This document shows, piece after piece, positions 34,817 to 42,727 of a stretch of 64,000 nt of DNA (positions within the stretch are counted from its first letter, which is position 1; every line of letters begins with the position of its first letter). The DNA is from DATAUD01 sp035511075. Lineage in GTDB: Bacteria > Verrucomicrobiota > Verrucomicrobiia > Limisphaerales > Palsa-1400. A program made the position numbers and the translations under genes. Where the stretch lies: positions 1 to 64,000 of the forward strand of contig DATKFW010000060.1 of assembly GCA_035511075.1 (NCBI GenBank), read 5' to 3'. Below the pieces are notes generated by a model. The model was given only the letters and a program-made list of their open reading frames with translations, was not told where the DNA came from and did no database searches.

Positions 34817-35359
34817 TTGATTTTTGGCTGGGGACTCCCGAGACTCGGCGGTGTGCGATGCTTTCTCATTTTGGCTCTTCTTTTGATTGCGCCCGCCCTC
34901 CGGGCCGGTGAGGGAAAGGTTATTAAAGTTCTCCCGCAGTTGCTTGACAGCAAAGGCAGGCAGGCGCTTTCACCAAGTCTTTACGAGCGGGACGCCTATC
35001 AATTCATCCTGCGCACCTCCCCCGGAAAACGGGCCGCCCTGCGTCTTGCGGTCCAGTGGAAGGCCAGGAATGTCGATTGGACCAAACTCAGGCTCCGCGC
35101 GGAAATGCGCGGCCTCACCGGCGACACCATTCATTCCGTCACAGTCGAGGAACCGGTTACCAAGCCTGGGTTCTTCGGCAATTGGGCCGAACTCAAAATC
35201 GAGGGCGCGACGTTCCGCGACTTCGGACAGCTCGTGGCCTGGCGTGTCACTCTCTGGGAGGGAGACCGGCAGTTGGGCCAAATGCAATCGTTCCTCTGGT
35301 CCGGCGTCACCGCTCCTGAAGCGCCGCCAAAACCGTCCGCACCGCATCAGCCGTCTTGA
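34817..35359 (+). CDS. Secreted hypothetical protein overlapping proS
   Basis: Up to 180 residues. After a probable signal segment (RCFLILALLLIAPALRA, about 14-28) comes a beta-rich domain of about 130 residues with no recognised motif. The frame opens at a TTG (34817); a GTG at 34853 would start just before the hydrophobic core, so the true start is uncertain. The C-terminal 17 codons overlap the convergent proS gene by 53 nt. It is probably co-transcribed with the glycine-rich gene, 52 nt upstream. Confidence 0.55.
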   Translation: MIFGWGLPRLGGVRCFLILALLLIAPALRAGEGKVIKVLPQLLDSKGRQALSPSLYERDAYQFILRTSPGKRAALRLAVQWKARNVDWTKLRLRAEMRGLTGDTIHSVTVEEPVTKPGFFGNWAELKIEGATFRDFGQLVAWRVTLWEGDRQLGQMQSFLWSGVTAPEAPPKPSAPHQPS

Positions 35360-37016
35360 CAGGCGTGAGCGTTCCCCCGCGCGGCTTGAGCTCCACTTCG
35401 TCCTTCGCCAGCGACTTCTCCCCGATGCCAAGCCGGATGGGAAAACCGATGAGTTCGGAATCCTTAAACTTGACTCCGGGGCGCTCGTCGCGGTCATCCA
35501 GAATGACTTCGACCCCGAGCGCGGTCAACTCGCTGTAAAGCCGTTCGGCCAGCTTCATCACGGCGCTTTCCGGCGCGACGCTCAGCGGCGTCAGGCAAAC
35601 CGTGTACGGCGCGACGCTCGCCGGCCAGACGATCCCATCCTTGTCGTTGCATTGCTCCACCACCGCCTGCAGCGTGCGCGAAACGCCGATTCCGTAACAG
35701 CCCATGATGGCCAGGTTTTTCTTCCCCGATTCGTCCAGAAAACAGGCGTTGAATGCCTCGCTGTATTTTGTTCCCAGCTTGAACACGTGCCCGACCTCAA
35801 TCGCGCGCCGAATTTTCAACGGCTGCCCGCAATTCGCGCACGGTTCGCCGGCCGCCGCCAGGCGCAAATCGCTCCATTTGTTGACAGCGATGTCGCGCGC
35901 GATCTCCACGTGGCGCCAATGGAAGCCGTCTTCGTTTGCGCCCGTGGTCATTTCCGAGGCGCCTAGCAATGTTTCATCCGCGATAACCTGGAAATCCTGC
36001 ACGCCCACGGCGCCGAGGCTTCCGGGGTGCGCTTTCAGGGCGGCAAGAATTTCGGCGGCTTCGGCCGGGCGGAACGTTTCGGTGCCGACCGACCCGGCCA
36101 ATTTGGCCTCGTTGAGTTGATGATCGCCGCGCAGTAAGATCAGGACAGGCTTGTCCTGCACGATATACACCAGCGTCTTGATCTGCTGTTGGGCGGGCGT
36201 GTCAAACGGATGGCGGGTCAAGTCCTCGATGGTCGCCACGCCCGGAGTCGCGAATTTCTCCGGCATGCCCGTGGTCGCCGGGCCTGCCAATTTGGCCGCG
36301 CGGCTTGACGCCTTGTCAAGATTGGCCGCGTAATGGCAGCTCTCGCAATACACGACTTCGTTTTCGCCCGTGTCGGCCGGCACCATGAACTCGTGCGAAA
36401 ACTTGCCTCCCATCACACCCGTGTCGGCCTCCACCGCGATGGTTTTGAGGCCGCACCGCTCGAAGATCCGGGCATAGGCGTCGTACATTTTCTTGTAGCT
36501 CACCTGCGCGGCCTCGTCGGTGGCATCGAAGCTGTAGGCGTCCTTCATCACAAATTCCTTGGCCCGCATCAATCCGAAGCGGGGGCGGATTTCATCGCGA
36601 AACTTCGTCTGGATCTGGTAAAAATTTTTGGGCAATTGCCGGTAGGAACTGATTTCCGCGGCGACCAACGAGGTGACGACTTCCTCGTGGGTGGGACCCA
36701 GGATCCATTCCCTTTTGGCGCGGTCCCGCGCCTTGAGCAGGACCCCTTGCGCGCTCTGGTAACGGCCGCTTTGCTGCCAGATTTCCGGCGGCTGGAGGGC
36801 GGGCATGAAGATTTCCAGCGCCCCGGCGCGGTCCATTTCCTGGCGGACGATTTGTTCGACCTTCCTCAGCGCGCGCAGTCCCAGCGGCAGAAAAGTGTAG
36901 AGGCCGCCGGTGAGTTTGCGAATCAGGCCGGCCCGCAGCAGCAGTTTGTGCGAAATGATTTCCGCCTCCGCGGGCGTTTCCTTGAGGGTCGGAATAAAAG
37001 TTTGGCTCCAGCGCAT
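35307..37016 (-). CDS. proS: Prolyl-tRNA synthetase (bacterial type)
   Basis: Class II aminoacyl-tRNA synthetase charging tRNA-Pro, 569 residues, usual bacterial length. Motif 1 lies around LRAGLIRKLTGGLYTFLPLGLRAL. Motif 2 is FRDEIRPRFGLMRAKEFVMKDAYSF and motif 3 is GCYGIGVSRTLQAVVEQ. A YbaK-like editing insertion occupies about residues 225-390. The anticodon-binding domain is at the C-terminus (APYTVCLTPL to the end). The ATG at 37016 matches the conserved MRWSQTFIPTLKE start. Confidence 0.97.
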   Translation of the reverse strand: MRWSQTFIPTLKETPAEAEIISHKLLLRAGLIRKLTGGLYTFLPLGLRALRKVEQIVRQEMDRAGALEIFMPALQPPEIWQQSGRYQSAQGVLLKARDRAKREWILGPTHEEVVTSLVAAEISSYRQLPKNFYQIQTKFRDEIRPRFGLMRAKEFVMKDAYSFDATDEAAQVSYKKMYDAYARIFERCGLKTIAVEADTGVMGGKFSHEFMVPADTGENEVVYCESCHYAANLDKASSRAAKLAGPATTGMPEKFATPGVATIEDLTRHPFDTPAQQQIKTLVYIVQDKPVLILLRGDHQLNEAKLAGSVGTETFRPAEAAEILAALKAHPGSLGAVGVQDFQVIADETLLGASEMTTGANEDGFHWRHVEIARDIAVNKWSDLRLAAAGEPCANCGQPLKIRRAIEVGHVFKLGTKYSEAFNACFLDESGKKNLAIMGCYGIGVSRTLQAVVEQCNDKDGIVWPASVAPYTVCLTPLSVAPESAVMKLAERLYSELTALGVEVILDDRDERPGVKFKDSELIGFPIRLGIGEKSLAKDEVELKPRGGTLTPVKTADAVRTVLAALQER

Positions 37017-37090
37017 CTTTTTAGTTTGTCGGGGGCCGTTTCAATGACAAGCCAATTTCGTGCTCGCTGAAAACTCCCCGCGTCCTCTGG

Positions 37091-37186
37091 CACTTCGTAC
37101 ACCGTTTCGAGCAAGCCCGGGCCAAGCTCAGTGTGGATCTTGTAGGCTGCATCCACAATTTGCGCGGTGATCTCGTTCGGTTCCAT
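37091..37186 (-). pseudogene. N-terminal remnant of a GxxExxY-family gene
   Basis: From the ATG at 37186 the frame reads MEPNEITAQIVDAAYKIHTE then LGPGLLETVYEV, a precise match to the start of GxxExxY proteins (usually about 125 residues). After about 32 codons the similarity stops; the rest of the frame (to 36923, inside proS) is unrelated and lacks the conserved DLxV...ELK core. It is a truncated gene in the 253-nt gap between queA and proS. Confidence 0.7.
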
Positions 37187-37269
37187 GAGGCGGCTTTTCT
37201 CGCGCAGAGTCGCGGAGTGCGCGGAGAAAGACAAACGAAAAATCGGCGCGCAGAAGAAGCGGGGAGCCG

Positions 37270-38319
37270 TCACAACATCAGCATCGCGTCTCCATAACTG
37301 AAAAAACGGTAACGGCTCGCCACGGCTTCCCCGTACGCGCGCAAAATCAAGTCGCGCCCGCGGGTCTCCCCCGGCGCGGCGAACGCCGCCGCCAGCATCA
37401 AAAGCGTCGAGCGCGGCAGATGAAAATTCGTCACCATCGCGTCAACTACATTAAATTGAAACGGCGGATGGATGAAAATATTTGTCCGCCCGCTTCTTGC
37501 CGAACCCGCCCCCTCCAATACCCGCGCCGTCGTGGTGCCCACCCCCACGACCCGCCCTCCGGATTTTTTTGCGTCGACGATGGCGCCCGCCGTTTCGGCG
37601 GGAATTTCGAACCGCTCGTAATGCATGACGTGGTCGGACAGCCGCTCGGTTTTGATCGGATTGAAGGTCCCCAGGCCGACGTGCAGCGTCACAAAACAAA
37701 TCTTCACGCCGCGCGCACGAATGTTTGACAGGAGATTCGGGGTAAAATGCAGCCCGGCCGTCGGCGCCGCCACCGACCCGGCGGGTCGGGCATAGACGGT
37801 TTGGTACCGATCCCGGTCGGCCGGGTCCGGGCCTGCACGCTCGATGTAAGGAGGCAGGGGAACTTCGCCCAAGGCGTCCAACGCGGCCAGAAGACTCGGC
37901 GCGCCGGAAAAGCGCAGGCGGCGATGGCCTTCGTCATTGATCTCGATCACCGTGGCAGTCCAGGCCGATGGCTTTTGGGCGCGATCCAATATCTGAATTT
38001 CGGTCCCCAATCGGCCGCGTTTACCCGGGCGCATCAGGGTCCACCACTCGTTCTCCGCAATCTCCTCAACCAGAAGCACTTCAAAGTTTCCGCCTGTTTT
38101 CGCATTTCGACCCCGAAGCCGCGCAGGAATAACGCGGGAATCGTTCAAAATCAGCACATCGCCAAGGTTCAAGTACTCGGGCAAGTCGCAAAAATGCCGA
38201 TGCGAAACGGTCTCGGAAGCGCGATCGAGCACCAGGAGGCGCGAGTTATCACGTTGAGGCTCTGGAAATTGCGCAATCAAATCGCGCGGCAATGAAAAGT
38301 CAAAGTCGGATGTTTTCAA
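37270..38319 (-). CDS. queA: S-adenosylmethionine:tRNA ribosyltransferase-isomerase QueA
   Basis: Makes epoxyqueuosine from 7-aminomethyl-deazaguanine in tRNA using the ribosyl group of SAM, 349 residues. Family motifs: SDFDFSLPRDLIAQFPEP at the start, VLILNDSRVIPARLRG, GEVPLPPYIER, QTVYARPAGSVAAPTAGLHFT, HVGLGTFNPI and MVTNFHLPRSTLLML. The start is probably the TTG at 38319, giving the canonical KTSDFD N-terminus; another TTG at 38352 would add 11 atypical residues, and no ATG fits. It diverges from the dcw promoter. Confidence 0.95.
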   Translation of the reverse strand: MKTSDFDFSLPRDLIAQFPEPQRDNSRLLVLDRASETVSHRHFCDLPEYLNLGDVLILNDSRVIPARLRGRNAKTGGNFEVLLVEEIAENEWWTLMRPGKRGRLGTEIQILDRAQKPSAWTATVIEINDEGHRRLRFSGAPSLLAALDALGEVPLPPYIERAGPDPADRDRYQTVYARPAGSVAAPTAGLHFTPNLLSNIRARGVKICFVTLHVGLGTFNPIKTERLSDHVMHYERFEIPAETAGAIVDAKKSGGRVVGVGTTTARVLEGAGSARSGRTNIFIHPPFQFNVVDAMVTNFHLPRSTLLMLAAAFAAPGETRGRDLILRAYGEAVASRYRFFSYGDAMLML

Positions 38320-38370
38320 TGCAGTCGGCCATTGTGAATAACCTGTTAGCAACTTGTCAATAAATTACTA

Positions 38371-38418
38371 TTGACGAAAAGTGGGAGATAGTGTTTAATC
38401 GGGAGTAATCAGTGGGAG
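38371..38418 (+). promoter_or_regulatory. dcw cluster promoter with GTGGGAG repeats (possible MraZ boxes)
   Basis: TTGACG (38371-38376), a 17-nt spacer and TTTAAT (38394-38399) form a strong sigma-70-like promoter. GTGGGAG occurs at 38381-38387, inside the spacer, and again at 38412-38418, just past the expected start site; a related TCGGGAG lies at 38399-38405. MraZ is known to bind tandem G-rich repeats (TGGGN-type) ahead of its own gene, so autoregulation is likely. Confidence 0.7.
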
Positions 38419-38456
38419 AAAATAGTAAATGTTGTTGAGCCGTGAATTAGCTGACT

Positions 38457-38921
38457 ATGCCGGATATCAATACAAACGAAATGATATTCACCTCCGTCTA
38501 TCGCCACAGTCTGGACGGAAAGCGGAGGGTGCCCGTCCCCTTTCGCTGGCGGCCCAAAGACCCGATCGATTTTACCCTGATGATCTTTCCAGAGCCGGAA
38601 GTTGGCAATTGCCTTCGGGTTTTGCCTCCGTCTCAGTGGATCAAACTCCTGGAGGAGATTAAGGCGATGCCACCCGATCATGAGCAAAAACCGATTTTGC
38701 AGCGCCTTGTGGGGCGTCATTCGATCGAGGTCAGGCTGGACACCGCCGGACGAATCACGATTCCCGAGGATATGGCAGTGGCGGCCGACATCACCAACAT
38801 GGTGGTCCTGGCCGGGAGTTTGCGGCATTTTGAGCTCTGGAGCCCCGCCCGATACGCCGCGCTGGAAGAAAAAGACAAGCCGGAGCAAGTGACCGTCTTG
38901 AAACGCGTGAGGGCGCTATGA
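38457..38921 (+). CDS. mraZ: Transcriptional regulator MraZ
   Basis: First gene of the dcw cluster, a DNA-binding protein of the AbrB/SpoVT-like fold with two MraZ repeats. The first covers residues 9-60 (MIFTSVYRHSLDGKRRVPVPF) and the second about 80-135 (VEVRLDTAGRITIPEDM...VVLAGSLRHFELWSPARY). The DxxGRxxxP motif is clear in the second and present as DGKRRVPVP in the first. Length is 154 residues from the ATG at 38457; the ATG at 38481 would give the canonical N-terminus and may be the real start. The stop overlaps the next gene as ATGA. It probably regulates the promoter immediately upstream. Confidence 0.92.
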   Translation: MPDINTNEMIFTSVYRHSLDGKRRVPVPFRWRPKDPIDFTLMIFPEPEVGNCLRVLPPSQWIKLLEEIKAMPPDHEQKPILQRLVGRHSIEVRLDTAGRITIPEDMAVAADITNMVVLAGSLRHFELWSPARYAALEEKDKPEQVTVLKRVRAL

Positions 38922-39406
38922 ACCCGTTAAGCTTGCTAACCAAAGGCCGGACCCTCAGAGGGTTCAAGGACCGGTCGTCCGCTTACAGGCTTACAATCAG
39001 GGGTGTCGCGCCCAATTTTTCGGCGGGAAGGAATATTTCTCCCACTCCGCCCCACCCGCAACCGCAAGGTTCGCTATCCACGCTTTTCGAAAAACCGCCA
39101 CCGCCCGCGATTTCACCGGGCATTGCGCCGGCGCCGCAACAACCCGCACTGGCGCCGCACCTGCCCTGGGGCAAATCCGTTTGGAATCGGCTGGCTGGCT
39201 TTTGCCGCGATTTCGTGCAGCGGTGGACCGCGAAGCGCCATGCGACCCCGTTTCAGGCACCCACGGTCCAAACCGAACTGGTCCTGGAAAAAGTGACCGT
39301 CAAGCGAAACGATTTGTCTGAGGACGACCTCGAAGTGGTTCCGGTCGCCAGGAAAAAGAAACCGGCCGAACATGATCAGTGCCAGGCTATATCCACAGAC
39401 CGGTGA
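38918..39406 (+). CDS. Proline-rich hypothetical protein between mraZ and rsmH
   Basis: 162 residues, soluble, with a basic N-terminus, a proline-rich middle (about 40-85) and a charged C-terminal third. No signal peptide, membrane helix or known domain was recognised. It overlaps mraZ by 4 nt and rsmH by 28 nt, so its reading frame is locked into the cluster and it is probably translated. This position is normally empty in dcw clusters. A division- or wall-related role is only inferred from place. Confidence 0.65.
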   Translation: MNPLSLLTKGRTLRGFKDRSSAYRLTIRGVAPNFSAGRNISPTPPHPQPQGSLSTLFEKPPPPAISPGIAPAPQQPALAPHLPWGKSVWNRLAGFCRDFVQRWTAKRHATPFQAPTVQTELVLEKVTVKRNDLSEDDLEVVPVARKKKPAEHDQCQAISTDR

Positions 39407-40308
39407 TGGAGGCGGAGGTGGTGGCGGCCCTTGGCCCGACGCCGGGCGGCCTTATCGCCGATGGAACCATCGGTGGCGGTGGTCACGCCGCGGCAATCCT
39501 GTCGGCCAGCGCGCCGACGGGCCGGCTGGTGGGGTGCGATCGGGATTCCGTGGCGATCGAAGCCGCCACGGACCGATTATCGGAGTTCGCGGGGCGCTTT
39601 GACATTCGGCGCGGAAATTACGCCGACATGGCGGAATGGATCGCGCCGGAAAGTTGCGACGGGGTTTTGCTGGACCTGGGTGTCAGCTCGCCGCAACTCG
39701 ACGTGGCCGAGCGCGGGTTCAGTTTTCAGCAGGATGGGCCGCTGGACATGCGCCAGGACCAGCGCCAGGAGTTGACGGCGGCCAAGCTTGTCAATGAAGC
39801 CGGCGCGGACGAGTTGGCCGATATTTTTTGGCGGTTTGGCGGTGAAGAACAGTCGCGGCGGATCGCGCGGGCCATTGTGCGCGACAGGGAAGTGAGCCAG
39901 TTCGCGACCACCCGGCAATTGGGCGGCTTGGTGGAAAAAATCGCGCCGCGAGCCGGAAAGAAATCGCATCCGGCAACGAAGATTTTTCAGGCTTTGCGCA
40001 TGGCGGTAAACGATGAAATCGGCTCTTTGAAACGCGGGCTGGAAGCGGCGATGACGATTTTAAAACCCGGCGGCGCGCTGGTCGTAATTACCTTCCATTC
40101 GGTGGAGGACCGGGTGGTGAAGGAATTCGGCCGGCGGCTGTCGCGGGATTACGAGGCTGTTGGCGAAGTGGATGTGCCGGAATTGCGCCGTCCGCGCGCG
40201 GCGCGGTTGCGGTGGGTGTCGCGCAAAGCCATCGTGCCGGGCGCCGCGGAATTGAGCGCCAATCCGCGAAGCCGCAGCGCGCAGTGCCGTGTGATGGAGA
40301 AAATATGA
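39379..40308 (+). CDS. rsmH: 16S rRNA (cytosine-1402-N4)-methyltransferase RsmH
   Basis: SAM-dependent methyltransferase modifying C1402 of 16S rRNA, 309 residues (formerly MraW). The start is GTG at 39379, giving the conserved YIHRPVM N-terminus. SAM motif: DGTIGGGGHAAAIL (about 29-42). Further family motifs: GVLLDLGVSSPQLD, RGFSFQQDGPLDMR, GKKSHPATKIFQALRMAVNDE and VVITFHSVEDRVVK. The C-terminus ends NPRSRSAQCRVMEKI, as in the family. It overlaps the proline-rich gene by 28 nt and is followed by a 93-nt gap before ftsL with no recognisable element. Confidence 0.96.
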   Translation: MPGYIHRPVMEAEVVAALGPTPGGLIADGTIGGGGHAAAILSASAPTGRLVGCDRDSVAIEAATDRLSEFAGRFDIRRGNYADMAEWIAPESCDGVLLDLGVSSPQLDVAERGFSFQQDGPLDMRQDQRQELTAAKLVNEAGADELADIFWRFGGEEQSRRIARAIVRDREVSQFATTRQLGGLVEKIAPRAGKKSHPATKIFQALRMAVNDEIGSLKRGLEAAMTILKPGGALVVITFHSVEDRVVKEFGRRLSRDYEAVGEVDVPELRRPRAARLRWVSRKAIVPGAAELSANPRSRSAQCRVMEKI

Positions 40309-40401
40309 AGACCGTTTAAGACTGAAATTGAGATCATGATTAGGGCTGGGAAGCGCCACAGAGTCTCCCGATCCTAATCTCAACCCAAACTATTTATTGG
40401 A

Positions 40402-40773
40402 ATGGCTCGAAACCGAAAAGATGATTCCGCCCTCCGCCTGGGCCCGGCCCTGACGGCGGTGGCGTTGTGCGCGTTCTTCGTCGCGCTCGGGGTTGGGTTT
40501 GTCTGGTATAAGGAACAGATCGACACGCTTGGGCGCCAGATCAAGGATCGCGAAGTCCGCCTGGCCGACTTGCAGCGGCAAAACAAAATTCGCCGCGATC
40601 AACTGGCCACGCTCTGTTCGCCCCAGGCTTTGGATGCCCGCGTGAAAAAACTCAATCTTGCCCTGGGACCGCCGGCCTTTTCCCAGGTCATCCGCCTGGT
40701 GGATTACCAGGACTCCGCGCATTCGTCCGACCAACGGCAGGCGGAAGTGACCGGCCCGGGGCGGAAAAACTGA
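40402..40773 (+). CDS. ftsL: FtsL-like cell division protein
   Basis: 123-residue bitopic membrane protein: short basic cytoplasmic N-terminus, one helix (about 15-36), then a coiled-coil (about 40-75, IDTLGRQIKDREVRLADLQRQ) and a short tail. Sequence alone would not identify it, but topology, size and position between rsmH and ftsI are those of FtsL, which links FtsB/FtsQ to FtsW/FtsI in the divisome. Assignment is mainly by context. Confidence 0.75.
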   Translation: MARNRKDDSALRLGPALTAVALCAFFVALGVGFVWYKEQIDTLGRQIKDREVRLADLQRQNKIRRDQLATLCSPQALDARVKKLNLALGPPAFSQVIRLVDYQDSAHSSDQRQAEVTGPGRKN

Positions 40774-40843
40774 TTTGGCCGCCGCTCGCGTTGTTCGGAA
40801 GGAGGAACCGAACGGCGCGGGCGGTCGGCTGACCTTTGGATTT

Positions 40844-42712
40844 ATGACTGCGGCGACGCATTATTGGAAGTTGAATTGGATGGCTATCCTGCTGGGTGGC
40901 GCGCTTCTGGCGCTGGGCGGAAGGCTGGTCGACTTGCAGGTCTTCCAGCACGAGCGCCTCCAACAACTGGCCCAGGACAACACCGTGCGCAAATTCGAGC
41001 GCGAGCCGATGCGCGGCCAGATCCTGGATTGTCGCCACATCCCCCTGGCCACGAGCCAGCCGGCGACTGTCATTTGCGCCGACCCAACTCTCATCGGCAA
41101 CTGGCGCTGGCCTGTGGCGCGTCTCCTGGCCCCATTACTTCAAATCGATGAGGCTCAGATCGCCGACCGCCTTTTGCCGCGTCTTCACGAGGCGGACGGC
41201 AAGACGAACTATTCCAAATACGTCGTGCTTAAACGCAAAGTGCCTCTCGAGACCTGGACAATAATCCAGCAATCGATGGCCGCGCTGCACCCGGACGTTC
41301 CCGAATCCAAACTTACCAAGCAGGACCGCGCCTTTTTCCGCAATTTGCGCTTCCAGGCCGTCTTTGCGGGCGAAGACCAGGTGCGCGTTTATCCGGGGCA
41401 ACGCCTGGCGGCCCACGTCCTGGGTTACGTCTCCGCTGACGAGGAGCAAACCGGCCTCTGCGGCATCGAACGCTCTTTCAACTCGACCCTCAGCGGCATC
41501 CCAGGCTGGAGAAAAACCGAACTGGACAAGCACCAGCGCGAATTGGTCGCCTACCGCGACCAGGATGTGGCGCCCCGGGACGGCCTGAATGTCGTGCTCA
41601 CGCTGGACGCGGGGCTGCAAAATATTGTCGAGAGCGAACTGGCCGTGGGCGTGGAAAAACAGCGGCCCATCAGCGCCTCCTGCATCATGGTGCGTCCGCG
41701 CACCGGCGAGATTCTGGCCATGGCCACGATCCCCAATTTCGATCCCAACCATCCCGGCGTCTCGCCGATGGAGGCTTTGCGCAATCGGGTGATTTCGGAC
41801 AGGGCTGAACCGGGGTCCACCTTCAAAATCGTCGTGGTCACCGCCGCGCTGAACGAGCGCCTGGTCACGCTCAACGATATATTTGACTGCGAGCACGGGC
41901 ATTTCTTCTACGCCGGAAGGATGCTGCACGACCATGAGTCCTACGGGTTGCTGTCGGTGGAAAACATCATCACCAAGTCCTCCAATATCGGCGCAGCCAA
42001 GATCGGCATTCGTTTGGGGCAGGAGCAACTCTACGAGTACATCCACGACTTTGGATTGAACGAAAGGACCGGGATTCCCCTCCCCGATGAAGTCGCCAGC
42101 GAAGTCCATCCGCTCAAGGATTGGAGCAAGGTTTCCATCGCTCAAATTCCAATGGGCCAGGGCATCGCCGTGACGCCGCTGCAAATGATGATGGCCATGT
42201 CCGCCATCGCCAATCACGGCATCCTCATGCGCCCGATGCTGGTGAGCCTTTTGGAGGACGCCGATGGCAAGGTCGTCGCCCAATACCAGCCCCAGGCGGT
42301 CCGGCGCGTCGCCAGCCCGGAAGCCATACGGGACATTCTCACGGCATTGAAGACCGTCGTGACGCGCGACGGCACCGCTGTCGCGGGGCATCTGGACCAT
42401 TACACCGTGGCGGGCAAAACCGGCACGGCCCAGAAAGTCGAGAACGGCCACTATGTCGATAAATTCTTTTCATCCTTTATCGGGTTTTTTCCCGCGGATG
42501 ATCCGGAACTCTGTATTTCGGTGGTCATGGACGAACCTAAGGACGGCCATTACGGCGGCTTGATCGCCGCGCCGGTTTTTCACGCCATTGCCGAACGCGC
42601 CGCCAATTATCTGAACTTGAAACCGGACATCGACACCGGGCCGGCGCCCAACCAGAGCCTGATCGTGGCTGAAGGAGCCCAGGGCGCCGTCCGAACCAGC
42701 AAGAACAATTAA
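40844..42712 (+). CDS. ftsI: Division-specific transpeptidase FtsI (PBP3-type)
   Basis: Class B penicillin-binding protein that cross-links septal peptidoglycan, about 622 residues. One N-terminal helix (about 12-30) precedes the PBP-dimer domain (RGQILDCRHIPLATSQP) and then the transpeptidase domain. The catalytic motifs are STFK (Ser near residue 325), SSN (379-381) and KTG (525-527). The ATG at 40844 is used; a TTG at 40775, directly after ftsL, would add 23 residues and cannot be excluded. There is no PASTA domain. Confidence 0.93.
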   Translation: MTAATHYWKLNWMAILLGGALLALGGRLVDLQVFQHERLQQLAQDNTVRKFEREPMRGQILDCRHIPLATSQPATVICADPTLIGNWRWPVARLLAPLLQIDEAQIADRLLPRLHEADGKTNYSKYVVLKRKVPLETWTIIQQSMAALHPDVPESKLTKQDRAFFRNLRFQAVFAGEDQVRVYPGQRLAAHVLGYVSADEEQTGLCGIERSFNSTLSGIPGWRKTELDKHQRELVAYRDQDVAPRDGLNVVLTLDAGLQNIVESELAVGVEKQRPISASCIMVRPRTGEILAMATIPNFDPNHPGVSPMEALRNRVISDRAEPGSTFKIVVVTAALNERLVTLNDIFDCEHGHFFYAGRMLHDHESYGLLSVENIITKSSNIGAAKIGIRLGQEQLYEYIHDFGLNERTGIPLPDEVASEVHPLKDWSKVSIAQIPMGQGIAVTPLQMMMAMSAIANHGILMRPMLVSLLEDADGKVVAQYQPQAVRRVASPEAIRDILTALKTVVTRDGTAVAGHLDHYTVAGKTGTAQKVENGHYVDKFFSSFIGFFPADDPELCISVVMDEPKDGHYGGLIAAPVFHAIAERAANYLNLKPDIDTGPAPNQSLIVAEGAQGAVRTSKNN

Positions 42713-42727
42713 GACACCACAAGAAAC

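Noticed and set aside
38341..38456. CRISPR- or phage-like repeat reading of the GTGGGAG copies
   Set aside because: Only three short copies lying within a promoter; MraZ sites explain them better.
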